DNA of 64,000 nucleotides, from contig NW_006763294.1 in the NCBI RefSeq assembly GCF_000218685.1, forward strand, positions 1,467,712 through 1,531,711, in the 5' to 3' direction. Shown here piece by piece: positions 11,333 to 22,396 of this stretch (position 1 is the first letter of the stretch; the number at the start of each line of letters is the position of its first letter). The notes beneath the pieces are model-generated. The model did no database searches and had not been told where the DNA came from. It saw only the letters and a list, made by a program, of their open reading frames with translations. This stretch comes from Serpula lacrymans var. lacrymans S7.9. Its lineage: Eukaryota > Basidiomycota > Agaricomycetes > Boletales > Serpulaceae. A program made the position numbers and the translations under genes.

Positions 11333-13027
11333 TCACTCCTCGAAGTTATCGCTTCCATCTTCGCTGTTCCCACCCTCGTTGAGTCCCCCAGAGCCTCGTT
11401 CAGAATGGCTGTTATGGCCTTCGGGCTGTTCATATCCATCCTCATCATGATTCAATGCAGCCATCACACTTTGCATTAATTGATCCCTGTCTGTGTTGCT
11501 CAGTTGGCCTGCGAGTCCATGGCTTGTATTGGGGAAAAGGACTTGATCCCACTCTCGGAATATATTGAGTACACTTTTTTTTTGTTTTTGAAGGCCGCTT
11601 AAAAGGTACTCCAGGTAGTTGTCAAAATCATCGTGCCAACGAATGCCAGATTCGTTCCCCTTTTCCTTGAGGCACTCGTCTGGAGATAAGGCCCAACGAG
11701 CCTAAATAAATCCCTGTATGTTAGTCAGATTTCTCTATGAGCTCAAGAAGTACTCACAAGGACAGCAGAAGCTGCGACCATGCCAGGCGTTGTATGGTTT
11801 AATCCCCATTTTAGATCCATCGTTTCATTGTTTCTTGCAGCACGGGAAGATTCGCCTTCGTTCATTGCAATTACGGATGCAGGCCCTCGTATGATACAGC
11901 TCATTGTCTGCTTGGTTGGCTTTTAGTTCTTATTTTTTTTCAGCTGTTATTGACTCACTTTCTGAAGAATTGGATTCAAAAAAACTGCTTGGATGTCGAA
12001 GCGTCCCTTGTAGTCACGATGAAGGACACTGACGTTCCATGGATGATACGTCGAGGTACCGTTTGCATTTTCTACCCACCCAATATCTTCGCTAAACTTT
12101 GCACATCGTTTGCGGGATATCCTCAAGTCTTCCTCCGTGCAATTAAAAATGGTGGCACCTCGAGATCGAAGACGAGTAGCTGTGTTTGACCGCTGTTCTT
12201 GCATTCCATCACGGAACTGAAAATCAGGTGAGTTTCGAACACTGCTTACAAAATTCTGGACCACTCACTGAACGGCCTAACCAGTGATTCGGAAGGTCAC
12301 CATGGTATGTGGCAGGAACAATGTCTAAAATATCACGAAGCTGACCTTGCACTTTAGCAGCTGTGCTGCCAAAACGGTCCAGTTTATCATACTCGTCGTC
12401 AATGGTTGTTTGAAAAGTCTTGGTAGGCTCATGTAGCCAAAGAGCATGAGTTATCTCAAACTGATGCCCCAGTCCCTTGATTACTTGCTCGTGGTGCGTG
12501 TCATCATCTCTTGAGCTCTTGGTTTTTTTTTCCTTCTTTGATCCCCTTTCAACAGACTCATCCTGATGTACCTCATTCATAGCATCGTCGTATTTACGAC
12601 GCATAGTTTTAGCTTCTTCCTTTGCAGCATTAGCTGCAATTTGAGCGTTACGGGCAGCCTATATACACCATCAGCACATCTTTGTGGACAAGAAACTAAC
12701 TGTCTCTACCTTATACAGTGATGCCGGTGACATTCGCAGACTGATTTGTGATAAATCACTATCTGATTCCGTGTTACTGATGGGTTTCTGCGCAGAGCTT
12801 GGATGCTCGTTACTATCTGGTGAGTCTGATACCTCTGAATCATCTCCACCTCTCTCTCGTTCACTATTGCCCTCCATTTCGGTACTAGACGCCTGTCTGC
12901 GTGAAACAACTCTGCTCTTTGCATGGGCTATTCTTCTTCCTGGAGCTTGAGCAGTCTGACGAGCAGCCTTTTGATTGGTAGAGGTCTTCTTCTTCTTGTC
13001 TTTGATATGTTTCTGTTTTTTTTCCAT
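11333..13027 (-). CDS. transposon-borne accessory protein of unknown function, 494 aa
   Basis: Five phase-0 exons: 13027-12710, 12658-12269, 12216-11959, 11907-11758, 11701-11333. The product has 494 residues. The N-terminal 100 residues are Lys-rich then acidic/Ser-rich (EKKQKHIKDKKKK; ERERGGDDSEVSDSPDS). A helical Ala/Lys segment follows and then a globular C-terminal half with LNPILQK, WGLNHTTPGMVAASAVLARWALSPDE and IFREWDQVLFP. The pattern 'W-G-L...TPGM-x-A...A-x-LSPD...W-(D/N)-x-x-(L/V)F' reminds me of proteins that accompany KDZ elements in agaricomycete genomes, but I cannot name a family with certainty. It ends in an acidic tail. It is transcribed away from the transposase; the two starts are 165 bp apart, so they probably share a promoter. 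Confidence 0.7.
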
Positions 13028-13192
13028 CTGCACTGTTTTGGTTGGAGACGAGCAACAGTGTGGAGTATCTGTTACTGACTCTGATTCAATTGTTACGTAC
13101 ACCAGGCTAACCGTGACTTGTAGATAACATCATGATCTATGATTTTCTCAACAACGACGTCTCCATGCTCAACTATACTAGCTAGCTACACT

Positions 13193-16100
13193 ATGTCTCA
13201 TATTCCTAGGACAACCGAGGCAAAAAAAGGACCATGGTGTAAATATTGTCAACAACACCAAAGCACACAGCGCTTTGACAAGCACATCAAGTCCTGCAAG
13301 GTCAGAAATCAGGAACAATTAGAGCTAGCGGCACGACAAGAAAACCATTCAGAGAAACGGTGCTTAGGGAGATCACTCGAGGAGCCAAATCAAAAAAGAA
13401 AGAAAACTGTTGAGGTGTTAACGTCTCTCTTTTTCAACTTCTTAAATTTACAGTTCTGTGCATCTTATCAGGCTGACGGAGACCGGACTCAAGTCAATGA
13501 CGAGGTTGAAGCGGGTCCTCCAATCAGCGGTGCGGGAATATTTCATTTCATTCTGTCTTTCAACTGTGCCTGACAGACTTGAGTCTTGACTTAGCAGAAT
13601 CTGGTAACGACGAAACCAATGTCCAACAGATATCAAGTGCAACTTTTATTCAAGTTGTCCACCATCCTCAAAGTGGGAAGCACGACCCAGTCATAATTCC
13701 CCTTGACAGTGTTATCCCTTCAGCTGATCAAGGCAACCACGAAGCTGGACTTGGCTCTGCATTGGAGATCAAACCGTGGGCGCCCTTTCGCAATCGTGCC
13801 GACTTTGAATATGCGGAAACAGCTGTCAAGGGATTATTAAGTAAAGCAATAGTAAACACACAGTTATATGGGATACATCATGGATGGGCAGATAATACTA
13901 ACATTACATTTCGGAACTATGCAGACATCGAGAAGACTTTACAAGTAGCACGTGCGCAATATGTCCAGGTGGGCAAAGACGACCCTCAAAATCGATTCTT
14001 CTAACCTTTCTTTCAGTTTCAAGAAGGAAATGTTTCTGCATGTTATCTAGGAGAAACTCATTACTTCAAGTTTCAGTACCGAGATCCGTGGAAAATCTAT
14101 CGCAACTGGATTATGGATGAGACATTAGCGCCTCTCATCCTTTGGCATCCTTGCCGCAAATATTATTGCCGTCGAAATGGTAGGATAGTCTTGAAAGAAC
14201 GCATATACGACGAGTTCAATTCAGCCAACAAATGGTGGGACGTACAGGTAAATATATAGTATATACATTTACATGCTTTCTGATGTGGATTAATTTGAAT
14301 GCAGGAATCCTTTCCACAAGAAGAACCACCGCATTGCTTTCTACCGATCTCTCTCTGGCTTGACAAAGGCAACATCACTAAGCGGGTCAAGAAGCACCCT
14401 ATAATTATTTGTCCGCTATTTTTGCCGCGGGGGGTAAGAAATGCGTCGGGAAATGGAGGAGGTGTTCTTGTAGGGTATATGCCCATTGTAAGCGTTTTTT
14501 CTGCTACACAGGGGCTTCTTATTGCATTGTTTTTACAGCCTTTGGACCCGGCCGACCCATCTGACAGAAACACTGCTGATACCATTAAATGGCAGTGCTT
14601 CAAGCGTGAAGTTTACCACAAGGTTGCCGAAGTAATATTCCACTCACTACGATGGCCTGCACGCTTCGGAGAAGCAATGGCCTGTGGTGACAAAATTGAT
14701 AGAGTGATACATCCAGGAATACCAGTCAAGTCTGTTGATGGCGAAGAAAGCTGTGCGCTAACAGCTACGCGTGCGGCCCTGGCCAAATTTCCATGCCCGA
14801 AATGTCTTGTCTGCCATGACAGTTTAACGAAACTATGCGGAAATTTTCAGTGTCGCACAACTGACAACATGGAGAAGGTGTACAAGCGTTCAATCACAGC
14901 ATCAAATAAAACGGAGGCTGAACGAATCTTACAAGCCCACGGATTACATGCAACCAAGGTTTTCTCCCCGTATTTTTTTTATCTTCCACTCACTAGCTTT
15001 TTACAGAACTTTTTTTGGTCACTCGACCACTCAGACCCATATTGTTCCATTTCATACGATAAATTACACTCCGATGATCTAGGAAAATGGGGTAAGCACA
15101 TCTGGCCGCTCCTCCTCACAGTGTTAGCAGAAAACGGAAACAAAGGCCATATGGCCAGAAAGTAAGTTTCAACTACACGTCAAACTTGACGTCTCACTAA
15201 AACTCGGGATATATAGCATGCGGAATGTATCAAGATGGCCTGGACTCAAACACTTCATGAACGTCACCACAGTCGAATATGCGGATGGTCAAGTGTTTTA
15301 TGATATACTCAAGGTGCATAGTCCTTAATACATTATTTATTAGCGCTATACACTGACTTTTCTGTTCTTCTAGTGCATCCTCCCATGCATCGTCCAAATT
15401 CTCCCTAGGAACTCAACATTAGTACATGGTATCCGAGCCTATGCTAGATATCGGCTCATGATTGGCCTCAATTGTATGACCGAAGGGAGGACACACCGGC
15501 TAAAACAATATATTATTCAATATGAACAATGTTGTGAAGTGAGTAGCGGTTCTACATGTGTCTTGATTGTTTTCTAATGGTTCTTATAATACAGCACATT
15601 TCAAACAATTACGAGAAGGACTTCCACTTTAGCAAGCAACACGCCATAAATCATATTCTCACAGAAATCCGGCAGAAGGGTGCAACGGATAACTACGACA
15701 CACGAGTCAGCGAGGGCTTTCACCAAGAGGCGCAAGAAGCCTACGAGCAGACAAACCGGAAAGATACAGACAGCCAGGTAAGCAAACATATTTATGTGTA
15801 CCAAAAGCCCGATGTTCAGTTTCCACAGATGGCTCGCATTGACGAGAACCAAGAAGCCATCGCCCACATACGGATGACCGTCGACAACTATGATAAAGCC
15901 CACCATAACGACACTGAGGACCAAGACTTAGGAGATGACGCTGGCAGAAATGATGACCAGAGGTCGACACAACCTACCCCCGATAACCACTGGATGCTAG
16001 GATCTCCCACAAACCTGACAAGCTCGGTAGTCATGGAGCATTGCGAGGGCCTCAAAGGATTTGACAAGCGTCTGCGGAGTTTTTTAGTCTCAAGTTGCAA

Positions 16101-16599
16101 TGTAGCCGTTGGAGATGGTCCCATCTCAGTAAGCTGATATTAGATATACTTTACAGCTCTAACATTGTTCTATGTTCCACAGATCAGGAAATATCAATGC
16201 ATTTATCTTAAGTATCAATCACACGAAGACTGGAGCGAAGGACGGGACATCCTTCGCTGCAACCCCAACTTCAATAAAGAATCACGCTTCGACTGTGTTC
16301 TCATTAACACAGACACATCGGAGCCAGTTCCTGCTCGACTCCAAACCGTCTTTCGATGTTTCCTTCAGTCCTCTTCGTTTGATATTGTGTCGGTCAAGAT
16401 ATTCAAGCCATCAAATGGAATTCCGAGGACCAGATGGTCGGGGGCACTTTTGTATGATGAAGCGAGAGATTTCAAGCTGGTCATGGCTAAGTCCCTGATT
16501 CGGGGAGCTCATATGATCGAGGCTTTTGATCTGAAGGAAGGCCGGTTTTATTTAAATGACTTGATTGATGGTGATATGTTCCTACGTTTCGGGAACTGA
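13193..16599 (+). CDS. Plavaka-type transposase (KDZ class) with N-terminal CCHC zinc finger
   Basis: Twelve phase-consistent exons: 13193-13414, 13472-13529, 13598-13968, 14017-14247, 14305-14487, 14539-14958, 15007-15161, 15217-15313, 15374-15538, 15595-15777, 15829-16128, 16183-16599. They give 933 residues. The N-terminus has a Cys16-Cys19-His31-Cys35 finger. Then come the family landmarks in order: the WAPFRNRADFEYAE-like entry block, the RDPWKIYRNWIMDE segment, WWDVQ, a catalytic-region LDKGNITKR, LVGYMP, a CPKC...C zinc site, SYDKLHSDDLGKWGKHIWPLL, RWPGLKHF and YEKDFHFSKQH...NYDTRVSEGFHQEAQ...NRKDTDSQ. I see no stop or frameshift, so it appears intact. The catalytic acidic triad cannot be assigned without an alignment. 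Confidence 0.88.
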
Positions 16600-16710
16600 C
16601 AACTAGACTGCTTTTATTGTTAACTACCACTAGTAAAATCTCAGGTGTCACATTTTGAACCGTTGAGCTAAGTCTGTCTGATGGCATCTATTTCAACCCA
16701 TACATGCTCT

Positions 16711-16925
16711 CTTTTGATCTGGTCATGTCTGGTCAGAGAATATCTGTCGCTCGTATCCCTCTTACCCCAGCTAATCCGCCTGATCGTTTTCTGTCCCAGT
16801 TCCGATATGTTTCTCATCAGACACAATCTGTGTCTCTTATCTTCTTATCCCAGCTGATCCGCCTGATTATAGTCTGTTCTATTTCTGATCCGATTCTGAT
16901 CACCAACGGCTCAGATCATCAGGTG
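16711..16925 (+). repeat. right subterminal repeats
   Basis: Repeated CCCAGCTRATCCGCCTGAT units (near 16768 and 16848) plus scattered TCTGATC and TCTGGTC copies lie between the transposase stop and the right inverted repeat. The GCTGATC core is shared with the left-end repeats. Confidence 0.6.
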
Positions 16926-16966
16926 GCCCAGGTAAGTTACAGACATTCGTAGGGTCTGATCTGGTT

Positions 16967-16984
16967 AAACGGATTTTTCCGACA
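16967..16984 (-). repeat. right terminal inverted repeat (candidate)
   Basis: The reverse complement reads TGTCGGAAAAATCCGTTT, pairing with 8849-8866 except for one base. It lies 368 bp beyond the transposase stop. Confidence 0.7.
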
Positions 16985-17927
16985 TCTCTTCCTTATCTTC
17001 TACGTTACAGTGGAATGGAGAAAGGCAATGTAAACAAAATGCAGTTCGTTCCATATAGTGTCTTCGTTCAACGACGATAGCGCATCAACACTCCCACTTG
17101 AAGGGCTTCTCATTGCATCCAATGCACCATGGAGTTCTTTTCTCCAAGAAGCTCCAAATGATATGTTCGACATTGTTGGACGACAAGTCGATGGGGAAAA
17201 TGGGGAAACTCCATGGTCCCGTGATAGTATGCCGTGTGATCAGGCTGATAGTTTTGTCCTGCTATTCTATCCTTCAATGGCTGTCTTCTCACGATGTTGG
17301 GATAAGCCCATCAATCGAGTTCCGCGGGTGGAGAGTAACCATTATACTGACAAGTAAATTGTTGTTACAAACGGAGAACAAAGGTCGCCACCAAGACAGA
17401 ACAAAATACAATATCCTTTGTAATTTCTATTACTTGATTCTACCATGAGAGTGCTAAATCGCTACTGCGATGCGTTTGTAATCATCGTTGTCCCGCTGTG
17501 CATGGCCCCAGCGTCCATATACTCGAAATTCCGAGAAACCCTGATATATAATATCAGGCTTTTTTCTGCACCACCAGACTCGTGGAAATGTACCTGTGGT
17601 GCTCAAGTGGTGGACAAACAGTTTTACAGTCTCTGATAATGAAGTGGGGCGTAGTTCTGAATTTTGATGCTCTCATCTTGAACTTGCAATCGACAAATAC
17701 GCTCTAATACAATTGTGCGTTACGTTTTACGGTAGAAGGATGGCATTGCTATACGTCGTCCGACGCTGTCGCTGTGGCTACCACCACAGCCTGAGCCACT
17801 CTTTTTGGGATATAAAGGTGGGTTAACGGACTGGAAAGCTCCCCATCGCCAGACTCGCATTCATAACAAACTGCGCATTAGTAGCAAACGCCTGATTTGC
17901 ATCCAGTATTCGATCTACTCTATTCCA
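16985..17927. other. intergenic, 5' flank of small Asn/Thr-rich gene
   Basis: No recognisable gene. Frames of up to about 115 codons at 17058-17448 overlap each other in different frames and lack family features. A clear TATAAA at 17811-17816 belongs to the following gene. Confidence 0.4.
17811..17816 (+). promoter_or_regulatory. TATA box of the small Asn/Thr-rich gene
   Basis: GGGATATAAAGG, with TATAAA 112 bp upstream of ATG 17928. The spacing is usual for basidiomycete genes. Confidence 0.55.
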
Positions 17928-18197
17928 ATGCCTTTCTTCCAAAATGCCAACAACACTAACGCTTCCAACAGCGTCTTCAACGATGTCACTGGAAATGTGA
18001 CGACAAACATCAACAACAACACAAGTGAAACGCATGATTCAAACAATGTTAGCCAGACCACCAATAATGGCTCATATAACGACTCATCCGTAACACAAAC
18101 TACTGGTAAGCTCAATCTGACTTGATTGCTCTGCTACACATCGGATCTAACATGGGTCTATTGTTCAGCACCGACGGCGACTACTCAGACTGCATAA
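17928..18197 (+). CDS. small Asn/Thr-rich protein, 68 aa
   Basis: Two exons (17928-18105, 18169-18197) encode 68 residues beginning MPFFQNANNTNASNSVFNDV and ending ...PTATTQTA. About half the residues are Asn, Thr or Ser, with repeated N-x-(T/S) spacing. There is no signal peptide or membrane segment. I recall similar 'MPFF...FNDV.GN...' small proteins of unknown function in agaricomycetes, but cannot assign a role. A good TATA box, a phase-consistent intron with GTAAGC...CAG and a short in-frame last exon support it as a real gene. Confidence 0.6.
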
Positions 18198-19692
18198 GTA
18201 TAGTCAGTGATAGCTTATCGGTGTGCCACGATAGTCGATTAGGTTGTAGTGAGTGATAATATCAAAGACGCATCGGAGCCTACCTGATTCCATTTCCAGG
18301 ATGTGATCTCGATAAACCAGAGGAATGGACGTCTTAATGATTTCTTGAATATGTAATATCTTGTTTCTCCAGGGACCGCTATCAATGTTGATTTGCTTAT
18401 CTTACTCTCGGAACGCGATGTATGATTGCGCCTGTGAGAATGGAAAGCGGATGAAATGTGACACCGACGAGTTTGCTGCACCTCGGAGAACTTTCGCAAT
18501 ATCCTGAAGATCCGAATCAACGGATTCCTTGAAACCACCCATAGGATGTCTTCAGCTTGAAGTACTGGGTCTCACATTACAGATACGTCACTTATCATGT
18601 GATAGGTGATGACAACTGTGCTTGCTCACTGTAAAAATCTTGGTTGTGATACATGTACTGTTTTAAAGTTTTGAATGGAAGTATCGGATGATGCAGTAGT
18701 TGGAGGAAAAATGATGACCACTCAATCCCCATTACCCAAATCACCTAGATCTGAGTGGTTTCAGACTTCATTGGTGGACGCTTCCGACCTCGACTGTTGG
18801 TTTGAGTACAGTAGACTCATCGATAAATCGAATATTCCCTTTTGAGGGTGAGACAGTTATGTTTTGCGATGGCGAGTAAACCAATTACCCAGAGGACGGG
18901 ATGCTTGCTTCCATTATTGTATGAATTAGGTACGGCTGGTCATGACTTGTGTGACAAGTGTACAATCCGCCGAGGAAGAGAAACCTGGGACACCCTTCAG
19001 GCTAAACATAGGCTGAGCCTGCCAGTTGCAGCCAGGCTATCGTTCGAGATAATCTGAAATAGTACGCAAGCGCCAGAGTGGGGTTCCGGTCATCCGAGCG
19101 TACGGTGTATGCTCCACAGAATTCTCAGCGTCCCCAATGCAAGCAAAACACTACGTCGCATTCATATTGAAGGTGACATTTGGTTGCCTAGCGTTATGAA
19201 AGAGCAAGGCCATGTGGTCTGGGGTATCAGCCAATTACGACTTTGCCGCGTCAGGAACGTGGGGTATGCCATAAGATTAAAAGTCAGCGAACGTATTCCT
19301 TGCAAGCGCATTCTGGCTCCGCCCATTCCATCGTTCAAACACTTCACCCAGCTGCCTTCATGTAACGCCTAACGGGCCTCCGATTCCAACAATTCGTATT
19401 TATAGTAAAAAAGCGCCGTATTTCTTCTAGCAAAAACACATCACTTGAGCTCCCAGATGGGATCTGTTCACATCCAATGACACTTTCTTCCAATTTGAGA
19501 GGACTTGTCACACAGAGAAACTTCTCCGTCCTCTAAAGGGGCCCATCTGTCTACGGTCTCTTCAGCCGGTGCGATTTGGTCATGAGTTACATACACTACA
19601 GGTTCCTTGATCTCACAACTTTCTAGAAGTCTTATAATCCCATGAACGACATCTGGTTTTAGCGCTAGAGACTCTTGAGCCCTCACTCTGTC
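18198..19692. other. intergenic, nothing recognised
   Basis: About 1.5 kb. Antisense and sense frames of 60-100 codons occur at 18239-18538 and 19109-19372, but none matches a known family and none has plausible introns extending it. A TTTATAGTAAAA stretch near 19399 may be the TATA region for the following transporter gene. Confidence 0.35.
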
Positions 19693-22396
19693 ATGTCTAG
19701 TTCACCACTCTCGCCAGCATCAGTCGATGGCGAGAAGAAACGAGAATCTTACGATGAAGATACCAATCCTGTTGTGAAAGAAGAAGAAGGGGATGATTTC
19801 CAATTACTGACTGCAGAGAACAGAGCGGCAGGCGAGAGAAGTCTAGTTCGGAAATTGGACCTTCGATTGCTGCCAACTATTGTTATTATTTTCCTTATGA
19901 ACTACATTGATGTGCGCGTCCCTTTACTCGCTGTTTCTCGCAACGACACTGAATGCTTCGTTTACTATTCGCTTCAGCGTGTCGCAGTGACTTCCGCTAG
20001 ACTTCAGGGACTAGAAACAGATTTGGGAATAACGGGTTTGTCCTAGAACCCTTACTCTCCATCAATTCTCATCATGTATTGCGGGAAACAGATGTTCAAT
20101 ATGATACTGTCGTGGCGATACTTTATGCTTCTTATTGTCCAGCACAAGTACCTTCCAACATGGTATGTGTATCTTTCTTCCCCAGCTAAAAGTGTCTAAC
20201 TATGCTCCTCAAGATCTTGAATCTAGTTACCAGGTATAATGCCCATCAAAAAGTTCAATATTACGGGCACTGACCTTTACTAATTCCCTTGATTTCTTTA
20301 GGCCCACGCTCTACATCGGAACCTGTGTCGTTTTGTGGGGCTTGACAAGTGCCATGACTGGAGTCAGTACACTACTTCGTTCATCTTTTTCTTTCTAGTT
20401 CGTGTTGCTAACATAGGTATTGCACATTAGGTTACCAAAAATTTTGCAGGAATCATGGCTTGTCGTGTTTTCATCGGTTTGCCGGAGGTATAGTCCACAA
20501 TTCGCTTCGGTACTTGCTTACCGAATTGCCGGACTTGCTATTAGGCTGCATTCTATCCCGGTGCCATGTATCTTCTATCACGATGGTATACGAGGAAGGT
20601 AACGTGGCTGTTTGATTACTCAGGCGTCTAGCTTATCTAAATTCTACAATAAGGAACTTGCATTCCGCTCTGCCATCCTCTATGGAGGCTTACTGATATC
20701 CAATGCGTTCGGTAGTGTGAGTTTATCAACTTCTACATTCTTGGATCTTATGGCTTATACTGTATCGGCGAAGCTCATTGCAGCAGGAATTTTGAGCAAT
20801 ATGCAGGGGAAATTAGGTATCGCTGCTTGGAGATGGTAAGCAGCGTTATTTTCTCGCCTTCTGGAGGGAAATAAATTCTGACAGAATCAACCATTAAGGC
20901 TATTCTACATCGAAGTACGCCGTGCTGCCAAACCTAAAACTGACTATCGGGAATTCATTTCATTTCATTTATCACTTTTAGGGTGCCATAACCATGTTCA
21001 TCGGATTCCAAGTCATGTATGTGATCTATATCGTCATATGTAATTCTGTTAGCTGAAAGCTATTTTTTTTAGGTGGCTACTGCCTGATTATGTCAGTGCA
21101 ACATCTTTCGGTCTGCTTTAAAGTCCTTACCATGACGCATTATATAGCCCACCAATACACGGTGGCTGTCACCCGCCGAACGTCGTCTTGCACAAGTCCG
21201 CCTCGCAGAAGATGCTGGTGAAGCAGATACAGATTCTGCTGATGCATCGTACGTTGATATTATTTTGGAGATGTTTCCCGAGTTAACATTTGATAATCAT
21301 CAAAACCTGTCAATTAATATATATGTCTGTCCGATAAAGCGTGTTTGATGGATTCATAATGGCTATCAAAGACATTAAAGTCTGGATCTTCATGCTCATG
21401 ACGTGCTCGCAACTTTTAGGGTTGAGCTTCATCAACTTCTTCCCTACGTGCGTTTCTAAAACCTTTTTTTTTTTGTGTCCATGATAATTGATGAATGTCT
21501 AGACTGACAGGAACTTTGGGTTATTCTACTACCATAACCCTCTTGATGTCTGCGTGAGTATCTTGAACATTTGTAGTTTTTACCTAAGCTGATGAATCCA
21601 CCAGACCGCCGTGGGTCTTCGCAACAATCTGTACACTGATTGGGGCCTGGAATGCTGGTATGCTGGGACTTCCCGCCGCATTGCACCTCCTTTTCTCACT
21701 GTTCTACTCTTTATGATTCTTAGACAGAACTGGTGAACGATTCTTCCATATTACCGCCTGGTGGTGGGTTGTCATGATTGGATACATAATCTCGCTCTCC
21801 ACCATGGCTACTGGAGGGAGATATTTCTCCTTATTCCTGATGACGACCGGATACTGTGGTAAATTCTCTTCTTGGGACGAAGAGTCTTCTTGACTTCTTA
21901 GTATTTGCCCTTTTTAGGATTCACATTGACGTTGGTATGGGTCTCAAATGCTATACCACGACCCCCAGCAAAACGTTCTGTCGCCATGGGTCTTGTTAAC
22001 GGCTTTGGCAACATTGGTAATCTGTGGGTCTCATATTTCTTACATACGTGTACGAGGCGCTGAAGTCAAAACAGTATGGGTTCCTATATATGGAAGGCAA
22101 ATTGGAGTCCGGACTACCATCAGTCCATGATCATTGCACTTTGTGCACTAGCTTTCGCTAGTATCTTAAGTTTCGGTAAGTTCTCATTATTATCTTTGTT
22201 CATAACCTTATCATAATACATTCGTCTACTAGTTATTCGATGCATTTTAGTACGCGAAAATAAGAAGTTGGAAGCGGAAGAACTCAAACTTATGCAGGGA
22301 GCACATCGTGAACGTATAGAAGAGGCTGCAAGACTGGAAGGCATAACTTTCGATGAGGCTATGCGACGGAGAAAGGGATTCCGTTATTTGTATTAA
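19693..22396 (+). CDS. MFS transporter, Dal5-like anion:cation symporter family (copy 1)
   Basis: Twenty short exons (first 19693-19911, last 22233-22396), all with GT-AG junctions and consistent phase, give 517 residues. The family block in TM1 is MNYIDRVAV. Then come PAQVPSNM, the motif run ACRVFIGLPEAAFYPGAMYLLSRWYTRKELAFRSAI, AWRWLFYIEGAITM, PDYPTNTRWLSPAERRLAQVRLAEDAGE (central loop), RTGERFFHI and a C-terminal cytosolic tail ending RRRKGFRYLY. This is the Dal5/allantoate-type family (TC 2.A.1.14), which moves organic anions such as carboxylates, allantoate or vitamins with protons across the plasma membrane. The substrate cannot be read from sequence. ATG 19693 is the first in frame. 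A close paralogue follows at 25667. No break seen. Confidence 0.9.

Larger units (their letters stand above)
8849..16984 (+). mobile_element. KDZ-class (Plavaka-like) DNA transposon, 8.1 kb
   Basis: The element is bounded by an imperfect inverted repeat (8849-8866 and 16967-16984, 17 of 18 matching) and carries a full-length Plavaka-type transposase (13193-16599), a second plus-strand gene (9967-11006) and a minus-strand gene (11333-13027). Both ends also hold clusters of GCTGATC-type motifs just inside the repeats, as expected for transposase-binding subterminal repeats. Whether the repeat is the exact terminus is uncertain. The flanks share only 'TC' (8847-8848 and 16985-16986), so a convincing target duplication is not seen. 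All three genes have intact, phase-consistent exons, so the copy may be recent or still functional. Confidence 0.75.

Noticed and set aside
11333..13027. TET/JBP-type dioxygenase gene as cargo of the KDZ element
   Set aside because: KDZ elements in mushrooms may carry such genes, but neither accessory protein here shows the HxD and Arg/His metal and cofactor motifs.
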